Shown: positions 16,734-23,962, counted from the stretch's first letter. The stretch is 35,255 nt of DNA from JBBIMS01 sp964531645 (GCA_964531645.1 CAZHEF010000029.1:1-35255), one strand, 5' to 3'. Notes: generated from the letters alone by a model not told the origin. Made by a program: numbers and translations.

Positions 16734-16749
16734 TGGCATGCTCCTTGAT
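16734..16749 (+). promoter_or_regulatory. Probable sigma-54 (-24/-12) promoter
   Basis: TGGCATG at 16734-16740, CTCC, then TTGAT at 16745-16749 matches TGGCAYR-N4-TTGCW except for A in place of C in the -12 element. It lies 70 nt before the second response regulator and follows a sigma-54 activator gene. AGTGTA (16642-16647) and its inverted copy TACACT (16717-16722) are possible but weak activator half-sites. Confidence 0.6.
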
Positions 16750-16819
16750 ACAAATTTTTATGGAGAACGAAGATGAAAGGAAAAGAAAAAAAATTAAATA
16801 AAATATAGGAGGTTTTAAA

Positions 16820-17815
16820 ATGTTAAGGCATAATTTAATGATAGTAGATGATGAGCCAATCGTAAGGAAATCCCTTTCCGATTGGCTCAAAGAGGAAGGC
16901 TTTGATATTTTTACAGCAGAGGATGGATACAAAGCCATTGGGTTAATTGAAAAGGAGAAGGTCGATTGTGTAATTCTCGACCTTAAAATGCCAGGTATTG
17001 ACGGAATCCAGGTTTTAAAGGAGATTAAGGCAAGAAAACCTGAAACAAAAGTAATAATGATAACTGCCTACGGAACCATTCAGAACGCAGTTGAAGCAAT
17101 GAAGATTGGTGCAACAGATTACATTACAAAACCATTTGATCCAGAAGATATAGTTGAGTCCATCAAAAGAGCTCTTTCCCTTACAGCTACTAAATTTGAG
17201 ATAGTTCAGGAAGTTATAACAGAGGAAAGACCTGTAAGCGAGGAGGCTCTCAAAAAGGTAGCTAATACGCATGTTATGAAAGCCCTCAATTTCTATCGAG
17301 AAAGCATGTATGAGGAGGCTCTTATTGAGTTAAAAAATGCTCTCAAGGTGTTCCCTGATTACGAGGAGGTAAAGAGATACATAAGTAAAATTGAACGGGA
17401 AAGAGACTTTATGAAACCTACTGTGGTTGAGAAGAAAAAAGCAGTCAAGACAGAAGGAATTGAAGCAGGAGAAAAGGAATGCATATGGTCAAAAATGGGA
17501 ATAATCTCATACAGACTCTGCACAACAGGACAGGATTGCTCAAGATGCGAATTCGCCCAGAGCCTGCAGGAAGCCGACAGTCAATATCAGGATAAAATCG
17601 GTTTCTCCTCAATAAGAAATTCCCTCCTGGCTCTCCCTGCTCAGGAAAGAAAGTGCAGATACATGCTTTCAGGAGATGTTGAATATAAGATATGTCCGAG
17701 GCTCTATCAGTGCGGAACCTGTGTATATGATCAGATGATGCAGGATATGATTCAGGATAAAGCTGAAAGAGCTCTTCAGAAATTAAAGGCAAAAGCAAGC
17801 AAAACACAGAGTTAA
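16820..17815 (+). CDS. Response regulator with a duplicated four-cysteine output module
   Basis: The receiver domain (1-120) has D10-D11, phospho-acceptor D54 and K104. A helical, TPR-like stretch follows (about 147-195). The C-terminal part carries two copies of C-x12-C-x5-C-x2-C: C221, C234, C240, C243 and C279, C292, C298, C301. Both copies also share the pattern around the second Cys (SYRLC, EYKIC) and end in a helix. There is no DNA-binding domain. The Cys sets look fit for Fe-S clusters or zinc, so the output may be protein-protein or redox control. I recall similar Cys motifs attached to other proteins, but I cannot name the domain. AGGAGG lies 7 nt before the ATG. It is probably driven by the sigma-54 promoter upstream and forms a circuit with the preceding kinase. 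Confidence 0.88.
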   Translation: MLRHNLMIVDDEPIVRKSLSDWLKEEGFDIFTAEDGYKAIGLIEKEKVDCVILDLKMPGIDGIQVLKEIKARKPETKVIMITAYGTIQNAVEAMKIGATDYITKPFDPEDIVESIKRALSLTATKFEIVQEVITEERPVSEEALKKVANTHVMKALNFYRESMYEEALIELKNALKVFPDYEEVKRYISKIERERDFMKPTVVEKKKAVKTEGIEAGEKECIWSKMGIISYRLCTTGQDCSRCEFAQSLQEADSQYQDKIGFSSIRNSLLALPAQERKCRYMLSGDVEYKICPRLYQCGTCVYDQMMQDMIQDKAERALQKLKAKASKTQS

Positions 17816-17840
17816 AATTTAGGAAAGTAAATGTCGAGAA

Positions 17841-17873
17841 GGGAGGCTTTAAAAGCCTCCCCTTTTCTTTTCT
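17841..17873 (+). terminator. Strong intrinsic terminator
   Basis: GGGAGGCTTT and AAAGCCTCCC form a near-perfect GC-rich stem (17841-17861), followed by CTTTTCTTTTCT. It closes the signalling locus 25 nt after the response-regulator stop. Confidence 0.88.
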
Positions 17874-17972
17874 ATCTATTCACTCCTTTCTTATTTCAGC
17901 TCTGAGCTTACCGCTAACAACTTTCAGCAGGAATTCTTCATTCCAGCTTTCCCCTTTTTAGTGCGGAGTTGC

Positions 17973-18067
17973 CCCAGCACTTGTCATATTAACAGAAAGT
18001 AAAAGATAATCTTTTCTTTCATAAACTCCAATTTGTAGTGAATTTGAGAAGTCCAGCAAGTGCTGGG
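17973..18067. repeat. 11-bp inverted repeat of unknown role
   Basis: CCCAGCACTTG (17973-17983) and its perfect complement CAAGTGCTGGG (18057-18067) flank 73 nt of AT-rich sequence upstream of the TPR gene. There is no open frame between them. It could be the ends of a small decayed element, an operator pair or a structured leader. Confidence 0.55.
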
Positions 18068-18114
18068 TTGATTTTTTTAGCTCTAAGGGTTAAAATTTCA
18101 TGTATGGAGGCATG

Positions 18115-19089
18115 ATGAAAAGTCAAAATTTAAAATTAAAAATTAAAAATTTTCAATTCGAAAGTGTAAAAATTGCAAAAGAATTTCTGGCTTTTTTAAT
18201 ACTATTCTTAATTCCAGTATTTATATTCTCAGGGGTTCAGGGTGGAGTAAAAGGGAAAATTATTGATAAAACTACAAAGGCACCAATAGAGGGAGTTAAA
18301 GTTACGATTACTTCAATGGAGTATTCAATAGTGAGATTTACTCTTAAAACAAACAAAGATGGTTCTTTTATTCAGACTGGACTTCATCCAGGTTATTACC
18401 AGATAAAATTTGAGAAGGAAGGATATATTCCTGGAGTTGCGGAGATAAAGGTTTCAATTGCAGAGATTTCAGACTTTACAGGAGAGCTTGAATCAACAAC
18501 TTCCTTTATTGAATCAAAAGCTTCTCCAGGAGATAAAGCTTTCAAAAAAGGAAATGAGGAATTTCAAAAAGGGAATTTTTCAGAAGCTGAAAAGGCTTAT
18601 AGAGAGGCAATAAATCTTGACCCAAAGGAACCAATATATCTTTACAATCTTGCAATTACTCTTATTCGCCAGAATAAAGATGACGAAGCTCTAACATACT
18701 TCCAGAAAATGCTTGAAATTCAACCGAATAGCTATAGTGCAAATAAGGCATTGGCTGAAATATACTCAAGAAAATCCAATTATGAAGAAGCTGGTAAATA
18801 TTACAGAAAAGCAGTTGAAATAAGTCCAAATGACCCAGATGCATTTTATAATCTTGGAGCTTGTTTAAAAAACACTGGTGATTATAAGGGAGCAATGTCT
18901 GCATTTGAGAAAGCAACAGAGCTTAAACCGGATTTCACTGATGCTTATTATGAGCTGAGTACAATGTATATAAATCAAAATATGAAGGAGAAAGCAATAT
19001 CTGCACTTGAAAAATTTGTGTCTCTTGCAAAAGAAGACCATCCAAATCTTCCCATTGCAAAACAAATGCTTGAGTTTTTAAAGAAATAA
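18115..19089 (+). CDS. Exported TPR protein with carboxypeptidase-regulatory-like domain
   Basis: Numbered from 18115: an N-terminal signal or anchor segment (about 22-43), a carboxypeptidase-regulatory-like beta-sandwich (about 45-115; VKGKIIDKTTKAPIEGVKV, DGSFIQTGLHPGYYQIKFE), then about five tetratricopeptide repeats (about 140-310) with the usual A/G-L-Y and P-x-x positions. It probably acts outside the cytoplasm as an assembly or binding platform. GGAGG lies 4 nt before the ATG at 18115. ATGs at 18100 and 18112 are less well placed. The first 15 codons are made of the A-rich repeat words found in spacers (ATGAAAAGTCAAAA also at 10598), so the N-terminal tail may be recently acquired. It ends 1 nt before the xer start. 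Confidence 0.82.
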   Translation: MKSQNLKLKIKNFQFESVKIAKEFLAFLILFLIPVFIFSGVQGGVKGKIIDKTTKAPIEGVKVTITSMEYSIVRFTLKTNKDGSFIQTGLHPGYYQIKFEKEGYIPGVAEIKVSIAEISDFTGELESTTSFIESKASPGDKAFKKGNEEFQKGNFSEAEKAYREAINLDPKEPIYLYNLAITLIRQNKDDEALTYFQKMLEIQPNSYSANKALAEIYSRKSNYEEAGKYYRKAVEISPNDPDAFYNLGACLKNTGDYKGAMSAFEKATELKPDFTDAYYELSTMYINQNMKEKAISALEKFVSLAKEDHPNLPIAKQMLEFLKK

Positions 19090-19090
19090 A

Positions 19091-19996
19091 TTGGAAAATT
19101 TCCTCAATGAATTTATAGAAACCTTAAAATCTTATGGGTATTCAGCCCACACCATAAGAAATTACACTATAGATCTTAGCCAGTTTATTTCTTTTCTTGA
19201 AAAGAAAGGGAAGGATCTCCATGAGATAACCCATATTGATATTAGAGATTTTATCGGAGAAAGATTAAAGGAAAGGAATTTAAAGACATCGATTGCAAGA
19301 AAGCTATCCTCTGTGCGTTCTTTTTTTTATTTTCTTGTGGAGAAAAAAGTTTTAGAACACAACCCCTCCGAGGTAATTTCAACTCCAAAACTCGAAAAGA
19401 AGCTACCTTCTTTTCTTTCAGAAAAGGAAGCTATAAATCTTTTAGGAGAGGGAAAGAATCTTACAGAGAAAAGGGATATTTGCATTATTGAGCTCCTTTA
19501 TTCTTCAGGTCTTAGAGTCTCTGAACTTGTTTCGTTGAACTGGGATAATGTTAATTTGAGGAACAGGGTGATAAAGGTTAAAGGAAAAGGAAAAAAGGAA
19601 AGGATTGTTCCTTTTGGCTCCCATGCAGAAAGGAGATTGAAGGAATGGTTCAGATTAAGATTTGAAATTAATAAAGGGAAAATAGATGAGGAACCTCTTT
19701 TTCTGAATATGAAAGGAGAGAGGCTTACTGCAAGATCTGTCGAGAGGATAGTAAAGAGGTATGGTATAGAGCTTATAGGAAAGAGAATTACTCCCCATTC
19801 TCTCAGGCATTCTTTTGCAACTCACCTTCTCATGAGAGGAGCTGATCTAAGAACAATTCAGGAACTTCTTGGTCACGAATCCCTTGAGACAACCCAGAGA
19901 TACACCCACCTCAATATAAAAGAGTTGAAAGATATTTATCAAAGAACTCATCCAAGGAGCATTTTGAATCCTGAGGCAAAAAAGAGGAATGAATAA
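19091..19996 (+). CDS. Tyrosine recombinase, XerC/XerD type
   Basis: The 301-residue protein has the SAM-like N-terminal core-binding domain (1-90) and the catalytic domain with R142, K166, H236-x2-R239, H262 and Y271 (SGLRVSELV, KGKGKKER, TPHSLRHSFATHLL, LLGHESLETTQRYTH). The size and the HPR tail are those of chromosomal Xer recombinases that resolve dimers at dif, rather than phage integrases. No att site, phage gene or cassette array lies nearby. The start is TTG one nucleotide after the TPR-gene stop, with no other start that keeps the N-terminus, so translation is likely coupled. XerC versus XerD cannot be decided here. Confidence 0.9.
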   Translation: MENFLNEFIETLKSYGYSAHTIRNYTIDLSQFISFLEKKGKDLHEITHIDIRDFIGERLKERNLKTSIARKLSSVRSFFYFLVEKKVLEHNPSEVISTPKLEKKLPSFLSEKEAINLLGEGKNLTEKRDICIIELLYSSGLRVSELVSLNWDNVNLRNRVIKVKGKGKKERIVPFGSHAERRLKEWFRLRFEINKGKIDEEPLFLNMKGERLTARSVERIVKRYGIELIGKRITPHSLRHSFATHLLMRGADLRTIQELLGHESLETTQRYTHLNIKELKDIYQRTHPRSILNPEAKKRNE

Positions 19997-20279
19997 AAGT
20001 CATTGGAAATTTAAAATTGAAGATTGGAGACCGGAGATCGAAGATTTTAGAATGAAAAATTAATTAAATAGGAGAAAAGCGAGATGAGCAAGAAAAGCAA
20101 GAAGAGAAGATTGGAAATTTTCAATTTAAAATTTGCAATTTAAAATTTAACTTTAATTCTTTCCAACTCATCCTATTTTTCAACTCTCCCCTTTAAATCC
20201 TTATTTCACTTCAAAGATTGTATTTCGTTTCTCATATTTTAACATTGCTGAAAGATTTTGTAAACGCCCATTTTTCGAA
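19997..20279. repeat. Repeat-rich spacer between convergent genes
   Basis: After the xer stop come words such as GGAAATTTAAAATTGAAG (20005-20022), GAGAAAAGCGAGA (20072-20084), GCAAGAAAAGCAAGA (20088-20102), and a 14-nt tandem CAATTTAAAATTTG/A (20122-20149) that is roughly complementary to the first word. The middle two words also occur in the 5976-6430 spacer. From 20150 to 20279 I see nothing recognisable. Confidence 0.65.
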
Positions 20280-21170
20280 TTAATCGGACAAGGGAATGCT
20301 CGCCTGACTCTGCCACCCATAGAGATAAAAAAAAGAATCGGGGATACCTTCGGTATTTATTGAATAAATTATTGAATTAGAATTTGCAAATTCTTTAGCT
20401 ATTGACTCATAAACCGCTCTCAATGCACCGTCACCCCATTCGTATGAATCTCTAAGACTTGGCCTTCCATAAATTAAATTGCTTGGTAAACCTCCTGAAA
20501 AAATAATTATATGCTTTGTTCCCTGTATATATCGCAGTGTGTGCGCAAATTTTTTGAGAAAACTTGAAAAATTCAGAATTTTAATTCTCTTTTCCTGTGC
20601 TTCCAATTTAGTTTCTTTCTCCTTCTCATCTTTCTCCCATAAACTGTCTTCTATTTGCTCAGCTTGTCCAACGCCATCTTTTAATCCCAGATTTTTTATA
20701 ACCTCTTCAATTCTTTTATGTTCATTGGTAAAATACTCATGGACTCTTAAACCTTTCATAGGAGAATACGAAACAATACTGGCAAGATCAAAAGGGGAAG
20801 CTTGATTTTCTAAAAAATAAAGAGAAGCACTTTTTGCTCTTTCAATCCCCTTCTTTGTATTATGGGCAAAATCAAAAAGGAGAACAATTTTTCTTTCTGA
20901 CTTGAGGTTTATCTCTTCGTTTCTCTGAGTGTTTATTTCATAAGGGATTCTTCTTTTTTCAAAATATCTAATTTCCTGAGGTCTCCCATTATCTAAGATC
21001 AAAAAATCTTCTTTATTCAGGTCAATCACATTATTTCCTTTTGTATCTGCCACCCATACATCAATTAGTTTAAGGGACACTTTTAATTCATGAGCAGGCT
21101 TCTCGAATTGATATTCCTGCCAATTTATTGTTTTTAAAGTTAGCATGAGGAAAGCTAAAAAAACCCACAT
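20280..21170 (-). CDS. VWFA-related Acidobacterial-type protein, apparently truncated
   Basis: An N-terminal hydrophobic segment suggests export. The following LKVSLKLIDVWVADTKGNNV and DFLILDNGRPQEIRYF block is the hallmark N-terminal part of the 'VWFA-related Acidobacterial domain' family. The von Willebrand-like fold follows (KIVLLFDFAHNTKKGIERAK, LASIVSYSPMKGLRVHEYF, HIIIFSGGLP). The first MIDAS motif DxSxS reads DFAHN, so metal binding is doubtful. The protein ends soon after SIIYSINTEG, at 296 residues, where I would expect another 100 or more residues, so the C-terminus may be lost. A TATAAT 17 nt upstream suggests its own promoter. Function of the family is unknown. Confidence 0.78.
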   Translation of the reverse strand: MWVFLAFLMLTLKTINWQEYQFEKPAHELKVSLKLIDVWVADTKGNNVIDLNKEDFLILDNGRPQEIRYFEKRRIPYEINTQRNEEINLKSERKIVLLFDFAHNTKKGIERAKSASLYFLENQASPFDLASIVSYSPMKGLRVHEYFTNEHKRIEEVIKNLGLKDGVGQAEQIEDSLWEKDEKEKETKLEAQEKRIKILNFSSFLKKFAHTLRYIQGTKHIIIFSGGLPSNLIYGRPSLRDSYEWGDGALRAVYESIAKEFANSNSIIYSINTEGIPDSFFYLYGWQSQASIPLSD

Positions 21171-21187
21171 TATTAGCTTTTATCTAA

Positions 21188-21193
21188 ATTATA
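21188..21193 (-). promoter_or_regulatory. -10 box of the VWFA-like gene
   Basis: On the minus strand TATAAT lies 17 nt before the ATG at 21170. The -35 region is weak (TTCCAA). No Shine-Dalgarno is seen. It suggests that the VWFA-like gene is transcribed separately from the Cys-rich peptide gene upstream. Confidence 0.35.
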
Positions 21194-21207
21194 TCCTAAA
21201 AAAATTT

Positions 21208-21336
21208 TTATTGGAATGAACACCCAGGGTCCTGATGTATACATGTGAATCTTCCCCATGCTAACTCAGTCCAGTGTTTTCCTCGCATACAGAATCTCTC
21301 TGTTACTCGGGAGCAATACCTCTCAAATATTTTAGT
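21208..21336 (-). pseudogene. Small Cys-containing reading frame, possible tail of a second Cys-rich peptide
   Basis: Right after the 12-Cys peptide gene, a 42-codon open frame in another phase reads ERYCSRVTERFCMRGKHW and then TELAWGRFTCIHQDPGCSFQ before a stop. It has four Cys, three Trp/Phe-rich turns and no ribosome site or ATG at its beginning. The composition resembles the peptide before it more than random AT-rich DNA, so it may be the remnant of a longer or duplicated peptide gene. It could also be chance. Confidence 0.35.
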
Positions 21337-21634
21337 TTATAGGGCAATTGTAGTCGTATTCGCAGCAGGTATCTCTAATAGGTATGTCAGGGCGATTACC
21401 ACAATAATATATCCATTTTGAACAACATTCTCCAGAATCACACCATGGCAAAGTTTCAGAATCGAAATAGACGCCAGAGCATCCTCCATAATCACGGCAG
21501 TCATCTGTGCATTTATCCCTTTCGTCTCTCTCACAATTATAGACCTTGGAGCAATTTTCTTGACCTTCTTGTGAAAGGACAAGTAAATTAGCTCCCAAAC
21601 AAATTACGATCAAGATAAGATGTAGCCATTTCAT
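21332..21634 (-). CDS. Small secreted peptide with 12 cysteines
   Basis: The 100-residue product has a signal peptide (about 1-21, MKWLHLILIVICLGANLLVL) and a mature part of about 78 residues with cysteines at 28, 34, 42, 46, 52, 65, 70, 71, 78, 90, 91 and 97, enough for six disulfides. AAGGAGG lies 6 nt before this ATG. An upstream ATG ten codons earlier has no such site. The gene follows the beta-propeller gene by 2 nt. Small exported Cys-rich peptides next to six-bladed propellers are known in Bacteroidetes (NVEALA-type), but I cannot show homology. Function unknown. A disulfide-rich surface peptide or a substrate of the neighbouring redoxin are options. Confidence 0.75.
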   Translation of the reverse strand: MKWLHLILIVICLGANLLVLSQEGQENCSKVYNCERDERDKCTDDCRDYGGCSGVYFDSETLPWCDSGECCSKWIYYCGNRPDIPIRDTCCEYDYNCPIN

Positions 21635-21636
21635 GG

Positions 21637-22728
21637 CTAACCTCCTTGTATATAATATCTCCAAATTTCAAGGTAATTTGAGAAAGGAATATAAAGATTA
21701 TTATTAAAATTACTTAAACAAATATCTTGAAACCAATCTAATTCTTTCATTGAAGTTAGCGAACTTTTCAAAAATTTCCCATTTAGGTTATACTCTAAGA
21801 TTTCTATTTGGTTATTACTTCTTCCATATAAAAGACCTAATATTTCATTCTTATAAACAAATCCTTTCATAGTTGCGATTGGAACAAACTCAGCTGATTT
21901 AACTTTAATTCTAAATTCCTGATACTCCTTGAAAGACCTGTTAATTCTTTTTTTAAGATCTTTAAAGAACTCTTCTCTGTCAATCTTAAATTTGTATTGC
22001 AAGTTATTATCAAAATCGTATATGAATACTCCTAACGAAAAATGAGATATTACCAATAAATAATCTTTTTCTGTCATTAATTTTGAAACATGAATAATCC
22101 AGGGCTTTTTTAGGCTCCTTTGAGTTACTGGCTTCCTAAAAGGAAATTGAAGATGCTCTTCAATGTCGAGAAGAGAACCTTTGTATTTGAAGTTTGAGTC
22201 ATAGCAATCTATCACTTTTATCCCGCTCTTGGATAGAAGATAAATGTCACCCTTTGAATTAACAACTGGAGTATCATAAGTGTAAGGAGGAAGTTTGAAG
22301 GATTTTATGAATTTTCCTTCTTTACTGAATACTGAGAGTCTTCCATTACCAGGGTCATTGACATATAGCTTTCCATCGTTTCCAAAGGAGATTTTTAGAT
22401 GAGCTCTCATAGGATGAGCTAAGAATTCCCCAGGTCCCTGACCTTCCCTTCCAAAGCTCATTATGAATTTTCCATTAGGGTCAAATTTGAAGATTTTGTT
22501 CCATCCTGAATCTGCTACATAGAGATTCCCTTCATCATCACAGCATAGACCTGTTATTTTTATGAAGAAGTTCTCTTTCTCAGAGGAGAATCCTTCTTTG
22601 ATTTCGCCGGCTTTTTTGAGATATTGAACTTTCTCCTCTGAGAAACCTGAAGGTGAAAGATTGAGAATAGAAAGAGCAAAAATGAAAACGAAGATTGAGA
22701 TTTGAAAATCTTTTCTTTTAAAACTCAT
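21637..22728 (-). CDS. Exported six-bladed beta-propeller protein (NHL-type)
   Basis: From the ATG at 22726-22728 the protein begins with a textbook signal peptide (MSFKRKDFQISIFVFIFAL, cleavage near GFS). The mature part has NHL/6-bladed propeller blades such as GLCCDDEGNLYVADSGWNKI with FKFDPNGKFIMSFG, the GQGPGEF turn and DGKLYVNDPGNGRLSVFSKEGKFIKSF. GGAG stands 4 nt upstream. An ATG 18 codons further up (22780-22782) has GGAGG at 10 nt, but that extension is encoded by spacer-type repeat words (TTTGCCATTTAGCTG) and would spoil the signal peptide. The protein probably sits in the periplasm or on the surface, with a Cys-rich peptide gene 2 nt downstream. Ligand unknown. Confidence 0.82.
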   Translation of the reverse strand: MSFKRKDFQISIFVFIFALSILNLSPSGFSEEKVQYLKKAGEIKEGFSSEKENFFIKITGLCCDDEGNLYVADSGWNKIFKFDPNGKFIMSFGREGQGPGEFLAHPMRAHLKISFGNDGKLYVNDPGNGRLSVFSKEGKFIKSFKLPPYTYDTPVVNSKGDIYLLSKSGIKVIDCYDSNFKYKGSLLDIEEHLQFPFRKPVTQRSLKKPWIIHVSKLMTEKDYLLVISHFSLGVFIYDFDNNLQYKFKIDREEFFKDLKKRINRSFKEYQEFRIKVKSAEFVPIATMKGFVYKNEILGLLYGRSNNQIEILEYNLNGKFLKSSLTSMKELDWFQDICLSNFNNNLYIPFSNYLEIWRYYIQGG

Positions 22729-22783
22729 AAATCTCCAGAAAGCAAAACAGCTAAATGGCAAAAAGGCTAAAAGACTTCTCATC

Positions 22784-23340
22784 TTATCTTAGCCTCCTTA
22801 ATAAAAACTTTGAAGTCATAAATTGACTGTCCCCTTCTTTCTGAGAATAAACAATCTTTCCTTCATTATCAATAACAATGAGTCTTGGGTCAATTTCAAA
22901 GCGGAATATCTTGAGATAATTGTTATCATGGAAAGAGCCTTCTATTACTCCAACTGAAATTGATTCATCAAGCTCCATCCTCTCAGCCCAATCCTTTATC
23001 ATTTCAAGCCTGTTCCCTTTCCCAAATAAAATTAGAACCTTTCCCTTTGAACCAATATTCTTTGCAATCTCTTTTAAAAGAGCCACCCTTCTTCCCTCAG
23101 GACATCCCATGCATTTCCTTTTAAATTTGATAAACGAATCTCTTCTCCATTGACTGATTTTTTAGAAAAGTCTGGAGAAGGTGAGTTGTATAAGGATTCT
23201 TCATTTTGAGAAAAAGATGAATATGTAGATTCTTTCTGAGGAGGTTTTGGCTTTCTTATCGTGATAAGATTATAAATTCCTAAAATTAGATTAATTAGAA
23301 GAAGAATTCCAATAAGCCAGTAAAACCAGTTCCCCTTCAT
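22784..23340 (-). pseudogene. Membrane-anchored thioredoxin-like (TlpA/redoxin) gene, frame-broken
   Basis: The first frame (23074-23340) encodes a membrane anchor (residues about 5-27) and the redoxin start SPSPDFSKKSVNGEEIRLSNLKG, then runs to a stop in the wrong phase. A second frame (22784-23110) continues with GCPEGRRVALLKEI and KVLILFGKGNRLEMIKDWAE up to VIDNEGKIVYS, as in thioredoxin-fold proteins. About ten residues expected between LKG and GCPEG (the central strand and the WCxxC lead-in) are missing, and the second Cys of the CxxC is Gly. A small deletion with frame loss explains this better than a single-base error. The start has GGAGG 6 nt upstream and follows the sigma gene closely. 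Confidence 0.65.
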
Positions 23341-23341
23341 T

Positions 23342-23843
23342 TCATCCCTCCCTCAAAATTTTCTTGAGCTTATCTCTGACATTGAAGATATGAACCCTTG
23401 CTGTGCTTTGAGAGCAACCAATTATATCTCCTATCTCCTTTGAATTGAATCCTTCTAAATGAAGTAAAAATGCACTCCTTTCCTTTGAGCTCAAATCTTC
23501 AAGGGATTCCCATATTTCAGGTTTGTATTTATTGGGAACCACATCATTATTGCTAATCTCAGAAATTTTTCTTTTGAAAACTTTCATCCTCCTTTTCCTA
23601 TTTATTGCTACTCTGTATGCTATTGAATGGAGCCCAGCTTTTGAAGTTTTCAATTTTTTTCAGGCTCTTTATATTCTGAAGGGCATGGAGAAATGTCTCC
23701 TGGACCGAATCCTTAGCCTCGTCTATTTCTCTTAGAATGTTGAGGGAAAGGAGGAAGATGGGAGAATGGAATTTTTTAAATAATGATTCTAAGGCTTTCC
23801 TCTCTCCGCTCAATAACCTTTCTCTCAACTCCCTATCTCCCAT
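23342..23843 (-). pseudogene. ECF sigma factor with a one-base frameshift
   Basis: The first frame gives region 2 (RKALESLFKKFHSPIFLLSL, DEAKDSVQETFLHAL, IENFKSW). The second, from about 23653 down, gives the rest of the helix (LHSIAYRVAINRKRRMK) and region 4 (LSSKERSAFLLHLEGFNSKE, GDIIGCSQSTARVHIFNVRDKLKKIL). Removing one base from GGG (complement of 23633-23635) gives FKSW-LHSIAYRVAINR, the expected sigma sequence, so a single inserted G breaks the gene. There is no slippery site here. A true mutation or a sequencing error fits best. The start is ATG at 23841-23843. It is followed, 1 nt later, by the redoxin gene. No anti-sigma gene is next to it. Confidence 0.75.
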
Positions 23844-23855
23844 TAATTTTATTTT

Positions 23856-23868
23856 CCCAAAATTTGGG
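23856..23868. promoter_or_regulatory. Palindrome just upstream of the broken sigma gene
   Basis: CCCAAA-A-TTTGGG lies 12 nt before the sigma start, and TTTAG-TATAC-CTAAA lies at 23890-23904. They may be operator sites or chance in this AT-rich spacer. Confidence 0.3.
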
Positions 23869-23962
23869 ACGATTGAAAAGGTCAAAATGTTTAGTATACC
23901 TAAATCATTATCAGAAAAGGAATTGAAAATTAAAATCTTCTCATTTTCTAAAATATTCAGAA

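Noticed and set aside
19091..19996. Phage or integron integrase marking a mobile element
   Set aside because: Motifs and the HPR tail fit a chromosomal Xer protein, and there are no att sites, cassettes or phage genes around it.
21337..21582. 81-codon frame overlapping the 12-Cys peptide gene
   Set aside because: It is in a different phase inside the peptide gene. The peptide has the signal sequence, the ribosome site and the Cys pattern.
22729..22782. N-terminal extension of the beta-propeller protein
   Set aside because: It is encoded by spacer-type repeat words and would bury the signal peptide. The internal ATG has its own GGAG.
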